NCBI GenBank assembly: GCA_025531455.1
Contig: JAMYHL010000062.1
Location: 183,742 to 247,741 of the forward strand
Source: Apiotrichum sp. Y4204
Taxonomy: Eukaryota; Basidiomycota; Tremellomycetes; Trichosporonales; Trichosporonaceae
DNA: 64,000 nucleotides
Reading direction: 5' to 3'
Shown: positions 11,474 through 22,380 of the stretch, piece by piece
Layout of the letters: every line of letters starts with the position of its first letter
Numbering within the stretch: the stretch's first letter is position 1
Position numbers and translations under genes: made by a program
Notes under the pieces: model-generated
Told to the model about the DNA's origin: nothing
The model's input: the letters and a program-made list of their open reading frames with translations, nothing else
Database searches by the model: none

Positions 11474-12654
11474 CTACATCTTACTCGCGAAGAACCACGA
11501 GTCCACTGCGCGTTAGCCCCCTCCCCAAAGTCAAACTCACAGTCATTCGCATTCTCGCCGGTCCCCGCAGAGATATCCAGGCTCCCCACGAGGTCGTACC
11601 CGGCAGCATCCAAAGCGGCGAGAATTGTGACGCAGGCCGTGCGGGCCAGGTTCACGCTCTTTGCTGTAGACGCATACCATGGGTTGCCGTGGCATTTGAG
11701 CTGTAGACATCCCGGGACCTTCTCTTTCGTGTCTTGGATGCCGAGGGTTGTCTGTCGTTAGGACTCCAGAGAAAACTTTAAGAAGGAAGGTAGGGCGTCA
11801 GCCCCATTCCACTCCCACTACCCACCCGGACAGCGTTCGTAAATGGGGCTTGTACACCAGCTGGCGCGTCAATAAGCCGGATCTTGTCGTACTCGTTGAA
11901 CGAGACAGAAAACCAGATGCGCTGCACGGCCGGCCCAGCGCGGAAGAAGAGCGTGTCCTTGTCATAGTTCTTTTTGCTCAGGTCTGCGCCCGTGACAAGG
12001 TGCCACCCGTTCATGGAGAGCGTGTAGAGAATCCGAGTCATCAGGCGGCGCGCCGGGATCGCCTCGCTGCCCTGGCCGTTCCCTAGAGTTAGCGTCAGAC
12101 AATGGCGGGAAGTGGGAGATATGTGGGAGATGATCAGTGTGCGCCCAGTGCAGTCACGCGCCGAAGCACAGTGCTTCCCAGGCTCGCGGCCGATCCTACT
12201 TCCCGATCTCCGCCTTCGTCACCGCCGCTTTCTTCCATACCGTTCGTTCATCTTCGCTCTCCCCTGTTCATCTCTCCATCCCACAATCCTCATCATTCTC
12301 CTTCACGTCGCTCCCACCCCGACCCGCCACTCGCAACTCACATGGCCGGCCCTTGAGCTTAAACTCGTAGGTATTCCCGTCCATCCTCTGCTTGCCCTGG
12401 ATCCCCGACGTCCAGGCCATGGGAATGGCAGCGTCGAGAGCCGAGATAACGCTGTCGGGGAAGTATAGGAGGCGGAGAAGATCGGTCGATGAGAGGAGGA
12501 TGACCGCGAACGCCGACGAGCCCACGCCAGGATGGGACGGCGGGGGCGGGAACGTCCTGGCTGTCGTTGCGAACTTATCGGCTGGGGGTTGGGACGGACC
12601 GAGGCCCGAACCGTTGCTCGGTCCAGTTGCCTGGTAGTAGGAGGGAGGCTCCAT
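11474..12654 (-). CDS. Conserved fungal protein of unknown function (270 aa)
   Basis: Four exons: 12654-12342, 12082-11826, 11751-11541 and 11505-11474. The introns are 259, 74 and 35 nt and the phases (1, 0, 1) close. After about 50 disordered residues comes a compact domain: LLRLLYFPDSVISALDAAI, TYEFKLKGRPW, RRLMTRILYTLSMNGWHLV, LFFRAGPAVQRIWFSVSFN, YDKIRLIDAP, then a last block ending LDSWFFASKM. The regular pattern of WHL, SVSFN and the final WFF fits a family I believe to be widespread in fungi, but I know no function for it. The tiny 32-nt last exon is needed to reach WFF. An ATG further upstream (in-frame MVNSP..., from 12762) is less likely because it lies in a tandem repeat. Confidence 0.75.
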
Positions 12655-12660
12655 TGTCGG

Positions 12661-12762
12661 TGATGTGGTGATGGCGAGATGGATGTGGAGGTGGGAAGGT
12701 GAGTTGACCACTGATGTGGTGATGGCGAGATGGATGTCGAGATCGCGAGGTGAGTTGACCAC
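12661..12762. repeat. 51-bp tandem duplication in a gene leader
   Basis: Two adjacent near-copies (12661-12711 and 12712-12762) share TGATGTGGTGATGGCGAGAT at the start and GTGAGTTGACCAC at the end, and differ only in the middle. It sits just upstream of the start codon of the minus-strand gene ending at 12654. Confidence 0.85.
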
Positions 12763-14793
12763 AACTTGTTATCTGTTCCCATGCTACTCCATGGCACGGT
12801 GGTTGCTGTGCAGAAGGATGCAACGGACGATGCACAGCCCATTGCGTCAACGATCAACAAGGGCTAAAACAAAGTTAGTTTCAGGGGTCAGACCACGCCG
12901 ATCCCACATGAGACTAGCGGGGTAGAAGGGCAGCAGGAGCAGTTCCCCTGTCCCTGCGGGACTCCACATGCTCACTTCACAGACATCAGATAAGTGCCCC
13001 AGTATCTCACTCAGTACTTTCAGGCTTGTCTGGAGATCTCAGAATGTCTGGATCGAATCCGGCGCCCCTTCAGCGCCAGGCATCCTCAAGGCTCTCAGTT
13101 TGAAGAATCCCAGTCCTCCTCTGATCCATTATCCGATCTGAGACCGATTGGTCCCATCCAAATCTTCCCACCGTGAACGAATGATGAGGCACAAGAATGT
13201 AAATCGCCTTCTCGCGACGAGCTGCGTGTCAGGGAGGTGATATACTGTCCTTCATGGGTTGATCTGGGCAACATTCCGTCGTTCTGGCACGCGTCCACCT
13301 GGCCATGTGGCATCCGTGTTGTCACATTTCTTCGCAGTCACCTAGTGAAGATCTCGGAACACGGGAGTTCGGTCACCGATGTACCGAGAGCTGTGAGTCG
13401 CAGTCGCGTGAAGCGTAGTTTGCGTCAATCTCATACCCCGAACTTGCCCGTTTCCGATACATCCTGTCACCCGAAAGCAATGTCCTCCAAACTCTGTGAG
13501 AACGGTGTCTGCTTCCTCTGGATAACTATCACTCTACATCCGTCTCATTAGTGCTCTCTCGGGTGACACGACTACCTGTGACCCACCCGCCGCCGGCCTG
13601 CACGCAGACTCAAGAACTTTCCCGGCCCCCATCTTCACGCGTACGGCTGCCTGTCTTTCGGTCACGTGACCAATTTGGTCTACTTAGTTGCCGATTCTGT
13701 TGCTCCTGGAGCCCCCAGATTTGCAGATTGCAGATTGGACTGCAACGACAAAGCCTCCGGGTATCGGGTATCACCCATCGGTCATCGGGTATCGGCTACT
13801 TTTTCCGCCGGATCGGCATCGGAGCAGAGGGCGAGAACGACCACTGGTATGATCGATGGGACATGACTTTTTCTAATTTGTGGGGCAAAAAGTCCAGAGC
13901 TTGTTCCGGCACCAGCCCGTAACGAGTATCGAGTAACGACATTTGGATGGCAGATGAAGCACAGGTTGGCCTCGCTTGGAACCCCATACTGTCCCTGGCT
14001 TCCCCAGACTGCCATTCCAGCCACTGTCTGACCATCCAGTCCTTACTACCGGAACAACAGCGCGGAAACCAGCAAACGCATAAACTCGTAACTCACATTG
14101 CTACGCTCCCAGCAGCCCTTCTTGTCGTCCTCCCGAGGTCTCATCTCCGTCCAATCACCGCCGAGAGCGGTCGGGACTAAATGCCCGGAGGGAATAGTTA
14201 CCGGTGTTCCCAAAGATCAAGCTCATGTTTGCTGCGCTGGCGCTTCGCGTTCAGAGATCGGAAGTGCATCACATTGGTGGAGCGCTCATAGCCCAAAGTC
14301 AAGTGGACGCGGGAATGCCCAAGTACGACAAAGTGTGAGCAGTGGAAAGTTCAATGTCTCGATCTCTCCTGCCAAGCCCGACCCCCACCCCACCTGTCCC
14401 CGTCCGTACTTCAGCGGCACGGCTTATGGCATGGCGCATCTCGTGATGCGTCGATCAGAGTTTGCTCCGATGTTTCTGTTGCTGTTGTGTTGCTCTGACT
14501 GACTGTATCTGACTTTTGACGCCATGTCAGAAACGGCAGACGACGCGCTGTGCGCTCCGCCACCCTCCGGCGCCGACAGGAACTGTCCTGTCAGCAGACC
14601 GATCTGTGGAGCGGGAAGGTGAGATCCAGAGGTATAAAAGAACACGGAGGACACTTCCAACATCTATCAGACAGCACCCAACCCTGCACTCGTGACCAAC
14701 AGACACACGACCTACAACTCAGCCCCCAGGACACTCTACCGTACCGCCACACTGCCCGCCTCACACCCCAAGCCCGCTCCATCCACCACCACG
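12763..14793. other. Intergenic between divergent genes
   Basis: No gene found. A short tandem-like run of GGGTATCGGGTATCACCCATCGG occurs near 13757-13797. The 150 nt before 14794 are CA/CT-rich, with a TATAAAAG element at 14632-14639 on the plus strand, which suits a promoter for the transporter-like gene. Confidence 0.45.
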
Positions 14794-15592
14794 ATGGGCA
14801 CACAGTCCGAGGTCTCGATGGCCGAGATGGCCAGCCACAACGAGCAGCCCGCAGCTCCCCCGCTTGAGATGCCCCCGGGCCCTGGTAACCCCGGTCCTCT
14901 CGGTATGTGTCCCGCCACCCATTGACCTTGCTGATCCCAGGCTTCTTCTCGCTCGCGACGACGACCCTTCTCGTCGGCCTGCTCCTCATCGGCGCGCGCG
15001 ACGTGCCAAACATCACAATGTGTATCGGCCAGTGCGCGATTGTGGGCGGTGTCGGCATGTTGATCTCCGGTATCCTCTGTTACCAGCAGGGCGCGACATT
15101 TGCCACCACCGCGTTTGCGATGTACGGCCTGTTCTACATTTCCCTCGGCGTCGTGCTCTACCCCTCTGCCGGCGTCACGGCCGCATACACCGAGATCACC
15201 GACTACAACAGCGCGCTCGGCCTGTATCTGATCGTCTGGTTCGTCCTCTCGCTCGTCATGTGGCCCACGACCTGGCGGCTGAATGTCGGCCTTGCCGTCC
15301 TGTGTAGGTAATCGCTCAGAGCTTCAATTTGTTTCGCAGGCTTGCTCACACCCAGTCACCTTGGTCGTGTTCTACTTCCTCTTCCTTGCGATCGGCTTCA
15401 TGATGAGCCACGCGACGATCATCAAGGTCGGCGGATACTTTGGCATCCTCGTCGGCTGCTGGGGCTACATTCTCGGCATGCAGAGCCTGTACGAGACCGA
15501 AAAGGGGCTGTTCCAGTTCCCCGTGAGTGCCAGTCGCGTGGAGAACAAGGACAACGCTGACCGTTTAGAACCCTACCCTTGTTCGCAAGTAA
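14794..15592 (+). CDS. GPR1/FUN34/YaaH-family membrane protein (acetate/ammonium transporter type), 220 aa
   Basis: Exons 14794-14902, 14941-15303, 15356-15522 and 15569-15592; introns of 38, 52 and 46 nt; phases close. The cytosolic N-terminus ends with the family's NPGPLG motif, followed by six hydrophobic segments: SLATTTLLVGLLLIGAR, ITMCIGQCAIVGGVGMLISG, FATTAFAMYGLFYISLGV, LGLYLIVWFVLSLVMW, VLFTLVVFYFLFLAIGF and GGYFGILVGCWGYILG. This is the layout of yeast Ato1/Ady2 and Yarrowia Gpr1, plasma-membrane proteins for acetate uptake or acetate adaptation. The third intron moves the frame to a short NPTLVRK tail. Compared with Ato1, the N-terminus is short. Confidence 0.88.
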
Positions 15593-16313
15593 TGGCTGTG
15601 ATAGTATTGGGATGTATCGGTTATCAGAAGACCAAACCAGAGAGCCAAGAGCATGGCAGTCAGTCCCTTTGCCAGGACGCATCAACGCTTCGGACACCTC
15701 AAGCACGCAAGCACAATTGTGTGCACACCGACACGGTCTCAGTTGTTGTGGAGTATTGTGAACGCGTGGGAAAGTAGATAGCGGCGCTAGGGCACAGCGG
15801 AATGGCGGACGCTGTGATGGCGGTTTGGGACGACTGAAGTTCGTGGAGTCTTGCATCCTCCATCTTCCATCACTCGCTCCTCCATCTTCCATCACTCGCA
15901 CCCACCACTGACATTGATCACAGATACATCATGTCAGGGGTATCTTCAAGGAAACGGCTAGTTATCAAGGGCGCCACAACATTTAGGCCTTGAGTGTGGG
16001 GAGCACGGGTTTGGACGCCGTGTGTGTTCATTCCTCGTCATCACCGCATCCAGCATCATAACGACCGACACACACAGGACGATACACACCACTAATACTG
16101 ACATGCACTCACTCGCGCCGTAGCAAGCGTGTTTTCTCCGCGGTCGAAGAGTGACCCGTGCTTATATCTTTCTCTTGCCTACTCATCAACTCACGAACTC
16201 TCTCACAACTGCAGTTTTACCACTACGCTCTTACACAAACACAGCATCATACTTCCTACTCTCCCACCAACTTTGTCTGGGCAGCTTTAGTCAGGCTGAG
16301 CCTGTTGCGCACC
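15593..16313. other. Intergenic with short duplicated CT-rich repeats
   Basis: No gene. A CTCCATCTTCCATCACTCG unit occurs twice near 15859-15899. The last 150 nt before 16314 form the CA/CT-rich leader of the next gene. Confidence 0.45.
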
Positions 16314-17728
16314 ATGGAGAGGACAAACGAGGTCGAAACCCCGCCCCAAGTCGGCCATGACGACATCAAACCGCCGTACGCTCCTGCAAACCTGATGCCT
16401 ATGAGTGGACTGGCGCCAGAGGACATTCCCGTATACAACAACACAAACAAGAGTAACAATAACACCAAGCATGACAAGGAAAACATGAGCGCCTCCACGG
16501 TTTTATTCGGTTCCACGCCAGCCCGACGCCCGAGCTTTGTCATGTCTGCCGACTGGCATGGCAGTATTCGTCCACGCAATCTTGAGAACAAAAGGTTAGT
16601 GCCAGTCCCAGCGTTGTTGACGCCAGTTCCAAGCCGAGCACCCTCGCATCCCGTCAGCGCACCGTCACAGAAGACAAAAAGCCGCGTTCAGTCACCCTTG
16701 TCGCAAAGAAAACGCCAGTGCTGCGCGACCCTAACACTCTCGCCTCAGCTCAGCACTTCGGATGCTCTCCCACGTCCGTGCCTAAATTTTCCCAAGCTTC
16801 ACGCGCCGGAGAACGGTTCGACCACTGCACGACCCCGGGGTCAACCGTGGCCGCTCGAGCGCGCGGCCCCAGTATTCGGGCGCCTGCCCTTTCGGTGAAC
16901 CCCTCAGCTGTACAGGCCGATCTTGCCACCCAGGCACTGATGGGTAGGAATGAGACAATGTCGCTCGGTGTCGCTATCCCTGCTCCGCCAACCGCGCCTG
17001 AGAAGGACTCGGGCACCGTGATTCCTTCTCGCATCCCCATCTCTACTCGATACAAGCGCCGGCTTCCGATTCCCACATTCTGCCCTTCTCCTCAGGCTGC
17101 CGGAAATACACATGCTGCGCCCGAACCGCCCACATCCATGTCCCTTGCCCCAGTCGACAACAGCGACGCACTAGAAGTGACAATCACTTCTGACGATGTG
17201 GCAGCAGTGGTCAATCTGCCTTCCATCAAGGCATCATCCACCTCCAGCTCTCCTGCTGCGTTCTCACCGTCACCGGCCTCTCTGTCCTCGTCACCCACCG
17301 CTTCAAACACTCCGGCCAAGCTTCACCAGGCCGCCACACCATCCGCTGCTTCTGAAACTTCCCCGACTGCGTCTTTGAGTCAAGATCGAGCTCCCCATGA
17401 TGACGCCACTTTGGTCACCGCGAATGTCTCATCTGCCACAGAAAATCAAGACCATGCGCACTCTGTTGACAACGGCCTCGAGTTGGCTCCTGTCACTTCC
17501 GCTGATATCGAAATTCCGCCAATCGCAAACCCGGCTCGCTCCACCGAAGACCCCCTCGTCAACATGGACGACGCGACGGCGAAGATCGCTTCCACTTCTG
17601 GATACTCCGGGGTCGCCCCTGCACACCATGAAGTCAATACCGCCCCAGTTCCCCGCCAGTTAGGGTTCAGACACACTGTGGGGAAATCGTTCGGTAAGGC
17701 CGTCGCAGCGTTTTTGCGAAGGAAGTAA
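16314..17728 (+). CDS. Disordered Ser/Ala/Pro-rich protein (460 aa)
   Basis: Exons 16314-16594 and 16627-17728, joined by a 32-nt intron with a GTTAGT donor and a phase-2 join that restores a single frame. The N-terminus (MERTNEVETPPQVG) continues into Asn-rich and then Ser/Thr/Ala/Pro-rich sequence throughout. The only distinctive part is a basic C-terminus, GFRHTVGKSFGKAVAAFLRRK, which could be an amphipathic membrane-binding helix. There is no signal peptide, TM segment or known domain. Length and composition suggest a scaffold or cytoskeletal/nuclear adaptor; no function is claimed. Confidence 0.7.
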
Positions 17729-17997
17729 GGATTCAAGGTCACGTCTCCTTACGCATCTTCCGCCACACCGCACAGCCCTGCAAGCCACACAGCCCAAATA
17801 GGTGTCAACTCTCTGCTGATCTGCATGCCCGCATGCATATCAGAGCTACCTGCGCTCACACTGTGTATCTATGTTACTGATTTCTATCGCTCTATGTCAT
17901 GTTGTTTCCGGGGCGCGAAACGCTTATCATGCCACACCTGGATGGAGTCTTTCTAATGTCGGAGTCTCGTTTGGCCTGCGTTTGACCGTCTTAAAGA

Positions 17998-20059
17998 TCA
18001 GGCCTTTGATTTCGTCCCAATCGTGTTGGTTGCTTTTCCGGTCCTCGACTTGCGCCCGCTCTTCGTACCAGTCTTGGTGGATTTCCGCTTGCCGGTCCTC
18101 GTCCTTGAACTCGATTTGGCGGCCTTGTTTACCTTGGGGCGTGTCGTCGTCGTACCCTGCTTTTTGCCTCTCCTCGGCCCCGTCACTGACTTCCCACCAA
18201 GCTTCCGCGAAGCATCAGTTGGCGTAGCCTTCTTCCCCTTCTTGCCAGTGCGGAGCGTCTTGGTGTTCTTTCGTCCAGTCCCAAGAGCTTTGGTACCCTT
18301 GCCACCCATGCCACCCCTACTCTTCCCCCCAGCTTTGCCCACCTTCTTACTCGTCGTGCTCGTCGTTTTCGTCTTGCGGTTTTTCCTCGTCTTTCCTTTT
18401 GTGCCGACCGTGCCAGGCTTACGCGCCTTGCCCGACTTGTTGACCTTCCCGAGCTTGGTGGACTTGCCGGACTTTGCCGCCACGCTCTTTCTTCCGGTTT
18501 TGCCAGCCTTGCCAGTCTTGGACGTCTTGCGCGTCGGTTTCTTTGAGGTTGTCTTGCGGTTCTTTCTCGTCTTTCCAGTCGCACCGACTGTGCCAGGCTT
18601 ACGCGCCTTACCCGACTTGTTGACCTTCCCGAGTTTGTTGGACTTGCCGGACTTTGTCGCCACGCCCTTCTTGTTGACCTTCGGCCGCTTTCCTTTGGGC
18701 GTCTTCTTGTTCTTTCCAGTCTTGGTGGCCGCGCCGGATCGTGTGGGCATTCGACAGACCCCCTTACGATTGCGGCTTCGTCCACGAGGGCACACGGTGC
18801 TGGTGCCCGACCCGCTTGCCGCCGCCGTGGTAGGTTTGCGTGCGTACTTGCGGATGTTCGCGTCGCCGAGCGCCTGTAACGATACCGCCAACATGATATC
18901 CAGTCCACTGCTGCGGCCCCGACTTGTTCCTGATACTCTGGTGACCGCGAAGTTTCCTGCGTTTACCTTGTTCCGTTCCAGGATAATCCAGTCCGTCCAG
19001 CTGGTAAGGATGCCAATATCAGCGTCCTTCTTTCCCATTTGGCTAATGAGCTGTTACCGAGTCAGTTGACGATCGAGTTCCAAGCCAACATACCTGTTCT
19101 AACGCCTTTGTAGCAACTTCCCGGTTATCGCGATGGAGTTGTTTGCCGCCTGCCAACACAAGTGACGGAACGAGGTCGTTGCTTTTACCCGTTGATGGGA
19201 GACCTGTGGGATGTATGTGGAACTTGCCCAGATTGTTCATGATTCGGTTAACCTCGACGTCGTTCAGTACAGCGGGAGTTTTGAGTTCGAATGGCACATT
19301 GATGTTACCAACTTGAAAATTGTAATCGGTTATTGGTGCTTTACCACCCGATTTGAGCCTCCAGGGTTTGGTTGTACCAGTGTCAAGTATGCTTGCAAGC
19401 ACGAAGTTTGTAGGATCTATCAGCCCCCCTTGGAGAGCAGCCTGTAGCTCAGCCTCACTGGTACATTCGTCGCCAGGACAGAGGAGGTCCTTTTTTCGTT
19501 GAGGAGATGCAATTTCTTGTCGGGCATTCTCAAACTTCTGTGGATCGTCCATCAGAAAGAGGGACGCGTAGGCGGTTTGATATTTTCTCGGATTGAAGCT
19601 CCCTCGTGTCAAGGTCACTTTCGCCGGCAGTCGACCATTGTCAATCCCGTCTGACGAAAGGCTGGTTGATGACTTAGACACCTTCTCGGAGTCGGAATTA
19701 GGCGCCATGACAAACTGGTGGGCAAAATCATACTGATTGATTTCGACGAGAAGATCTTGGGCCTTCGCGTGCACGGTGGCGCCGCCGGGCGGCGGTGGGG
19801 GACTTTGACGGCCGCCTTGTTGCGATTTGACTCGTTTAAGGCCGCCCTGTCGTTTCTCCAATACAGTGCCCTCCTTTATCGGAGAAGCCCGGTCGAGATT
19901 GAAAACCCTCGCGGCGAGGGACAAGGTGTCGTTGGCGACCTGCGCCTGTGTTCGGGTATGCGCTGTGTCGGTGTCGAGGAATGGGTCAGGTAGCGGCGCA
20001 GCGTCCGTGACTGTGAGCGCCACAAGCAGCACGGCGGGAAGAATTGTTGTGATGCGCAT
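17998..20059 (-). CDS. Secreted prepro-protein with lysine-rich repeat tail (672 aa)
   Basis: Exons 20059-19094 and 19050-17998; a 43-nt intron with GTATGT donor, phase 0. Residues 1 to about 20 are a signal peptide (MRITTILPAVLLVALTVTDA). A dibasic KR near residue 90, in VLEKRQGG, looks like a Kex2 site ending a propeptide. Residues 93-385 form a region without obvious homology, containing two cysteines (LLCPGDECTSE) and a possible domain (LTSWTDWIILER ... LDIMLAVSLQALGD). From about 395 to the end the protein is almost only Lys, Thr, Ser, Gly and Arg, with two copies of a 60-residue unit (SGKSNKLGKVNKSGKARKPG at about 456 and 516). The net charge is strongly positive. Extracellular, polyanion-binding or cell-wall-associated roles are possible; I recognise no family. 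A TATA box sits 40 nt upstream. Confidence 0.8.
18392..18675. repeat. Two 180-bp-spaced coding repeats in the Lys-rich tail
   Basis: Units near 18392-18490 and 18571-18675 are highly similar at the DNA level (both contain GTGCCAGGCTTACGCGCCTT or a one-base variant, then CCCGACTTGTTGACCTTCCC). They correspond to the 60-residue period of the protein tail, which points to a recent in-frame tandem duplication. Confidence 0.8.
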
Positions 20060-20098
20060 TCTGCTGGATGATTACCCTCCAACAGGCTGCATATGACT

Positions 20099-20106
20099 CT
20101 TATATA
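20099..20106 (-). promoter_or_regulatory. TATA box of the Lys-rich secreted protein gene
   Basis: The minus strand reads TATATAAG, 40 nt upstream of the ATG at 20059. Confidence 0.55.
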
Positions 20107-20658
20107 CCTTCATAGTCTACCTTGCAGACAACGAAGACAGAGTCTTGAAGGGCGTTGAATCGCGACGTAGAGCCTGGAACAACTAATTCGCAGCCACAAT
20201 GCCCATCAGATGCCTAACCCTGAAAGTGCCAATCACATCACAGTCAGCACACAAGGCGGTACGTTTGTTTCGTGTTTCATGTCGTTTCTCTGATCCTCTG
20301 CATATCTTCAGATACAGATAAGAAACGTGCTCATCATGTTGTCACACACCGGTGTGCATTGGCACATAATATCGCTGTGCGCACCGCTTGTGGGCACTGC
20401 GGTCCTGTGGGAAGCATAATGTGAAATTCACCTCAGTCCAAGAGTGAGTGACAGCGTACAGTGCCCCTCACGGTATCTTATGTCATCATCGTACATGTAC
20501 CTGCGAAGTGACAGCAGCAACAAACAGTAAGGTGACGGCAACCCCTGAGGGACATAAGAACCGAACGACCTCGCCTTCCATCGTCTTTCCTTTCAATCCT
20601 TCTCTCAATCCATCATTGTCAAGCCACCGCTTCATACCGACTCTCTCCATTATACGCC
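20107..20658. other. Intergenic between divergent genes
   Basis: No gene seen. The last 80 nt are CT-rich leader for the kinase-like gene starting at 20659. Confidence 0.45.
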
Positions 20659-21818
20659 ATGGCGTCACAGTCGGAAGAGGAGCAGAACACCATACAGGCT
20701 GGCAGCAGCTCCCCCGGCGACACAACGCTCGGTTCGCAAGACCCCCCCGCATCGGAAGGGAGCTCCGACTCCTGTTCGGAGACATTACCAGATGCCTCGG
20801 AGACGTTGTCGAATGCAGCAGCATCCTCTACTCGCAAGAGAAAGAAAAAGTTCTCCCGAAACAGTTCGTCTGAAGAACGGGCTGCAGCCGTTGAGCTACT
20901 GCGAGAGGTATGAGACACAAGTCGGAATACTAGTTGATTTTCAGGCAGAGGAGATCGAACTCACATTCGAGCGCTACGGTATAAACTTCTACTCCAAGTA
21001 CTGCGCACCCTCTGAGCTCTCTCGCACAACTGTGATGACCCGAGTGCATCCCGTTTCTGCAACTAAACTATTCAACGACCCTTCTGCCAATCAAGATAAG
21101 GATGACGAGGCCGTAGAGGTCCCCCAGGCGAACATACCGGTCCTTACGCTGATACAGCGGTTTGGCAGCGGAGCGTCGGATGATGATGACTTCATCTGTG
21201 ACTTCTTCCATGCGAACGCCCGTCCTGGAGGCCCCAATGACGCACCCGACGACACGAAAGGAGGCCTTGTGGTGAAGCTTTTGGACATGGATTTTGTACC
21301 GCCACGAGACCAGACTTTCTGGAAGTCCCGGATGGCCCTCGAGTGCCACACCTTCCGTCTGGCGCGCTCCCTTCAAGGATCCTGCCTTCCCCATTTTGCT
21401 GGACTCTTCCGGCATGGCACTCTGTACTGCCTAGTTTATGAGGATGCTGGCAATTTTCTCAGAGACCAACGCCGCGAACGCAAGTGAGTTTAACTGCACC
21501 TGTTCATTTGTCGCTGACCCCAAGAAAGGAAGTTGTCGAGGTCTTTCAGGCTCTGTACGATGTGGGCGTCGGCCCTCGGGATAACGAGCCATATTGGTTG
21601 CGCCGCGGACTGGATGGCCGACTGAAAGTGGCAAGCTTCTGGGATGTCAGCACTGTGGAGAATATCCACAGCAGTGAGATTGAGCTCAGTCGGAATGTAC
21701 GCGGCCGCACTCCTACGGCAGAGGAGGCATTTGAGGACCTCAAAAACCAGCGAATGAAGGATCTCAGGTGAGGGCAACGACGTGCGATGCTAACTGGGAC
21801 AGGCAGTACGGCGTTTGA
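20659..21818 (+). CDS. Kinase-like protein lacking key catalytic residues (348 aa), copy 1
   Basis: Exons 20659-20907, 20945-21483, 21525-21767 and 21803-21818; introns of 35-41 nt; phases 0, 2, 2 close. Residues 1-83 are disordered and end in a basic, NLS-like STRKRKKKFSRN. The following domain resembles the fungal kinase-like/aminoglycoside-phosphotransferase fold: a beta-3 Lys in GGLVVKLLDM, a helix-C Glu in LECHTFRLARSLQGS, and a hinge LYCLVYEDAG. The catalytic loop is GVGPRDNEPYWL: the Asp is present, but the Asn of the usual HxDxxPxN is replaced. The DFG position reads VASFW, with no Asp. So it is probably a pseudokinase or binding protein. A diverged tandem copy follows at 22.4-23.45 kb. 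The kinase relation is from pattern only. Confidence 0.75.
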
Positions 21819-22380
21819 ACCGGTTGCACGATTAACGTGAACCCAAAGCAATTGTCACTTGAGTGAGAAAACCCTCAACGGCTGTGAACACTGGGGTACA
21901 TGTCTTTACCGGTGTGGAGTTGTACGCACGATACTACACGATTCGACCGAGTGTGAGTGCATTTGAGGTAGGAGCTGATGGGCAGCCAACCTCGATCGAA
22001 TCGTCTTCCCGCTCCATGGCCTTGCTTCTCCATACCATACCATCACAATGAATCTGAACTTTACCATCGAATTCCCACGGCGTTGAAGCAGTCCTGCAAG
22101 TATTGAGCATAGCTCGATGTATATTTGAAGTCGTCGAAGCTTTTTACACCTCCACGCAGATTGACATCCGACAGCCTTCCCGTCCTCCCTGTCGACGTGC
22201 CCTGCCGCGGTTCCTGGTGCACGTATTTACCCCGACAGGGGCAAGTGAGGTTAACACCATGAGTATATGAGTATAGAGCAGGCCAACATGAAGCTCACGC
22301 ACTGGATATGCAAACGTGCCAGGTGAATATGCTGTTGCACTACACACAACCCATCTGTAAACACATGGCCATGATGGCCT
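21819..22380. other. Intergenic between the kinase-like copies
   Basis: No gene seen. It should contain the promoter or degraded first-exon region of copy 2. Confidence 0.4.

Noticed and set aside
14551..15058. 155-aa minus-strand ORF opposite the transporter-like gene
   Set aside because: It is antisense to a clear six-TM family member and has no domain.
18023..19069. Long plus-strand ORF (348 aa, Leu/Phe/Pro-rich) opposite the Lys-rich tail
   Set aside because: It is the antisense of a biased Lys/Gly/Thr-coding exon. It has no plausible domain, while the minus strand has a signal peptide and a phase-closing intron.
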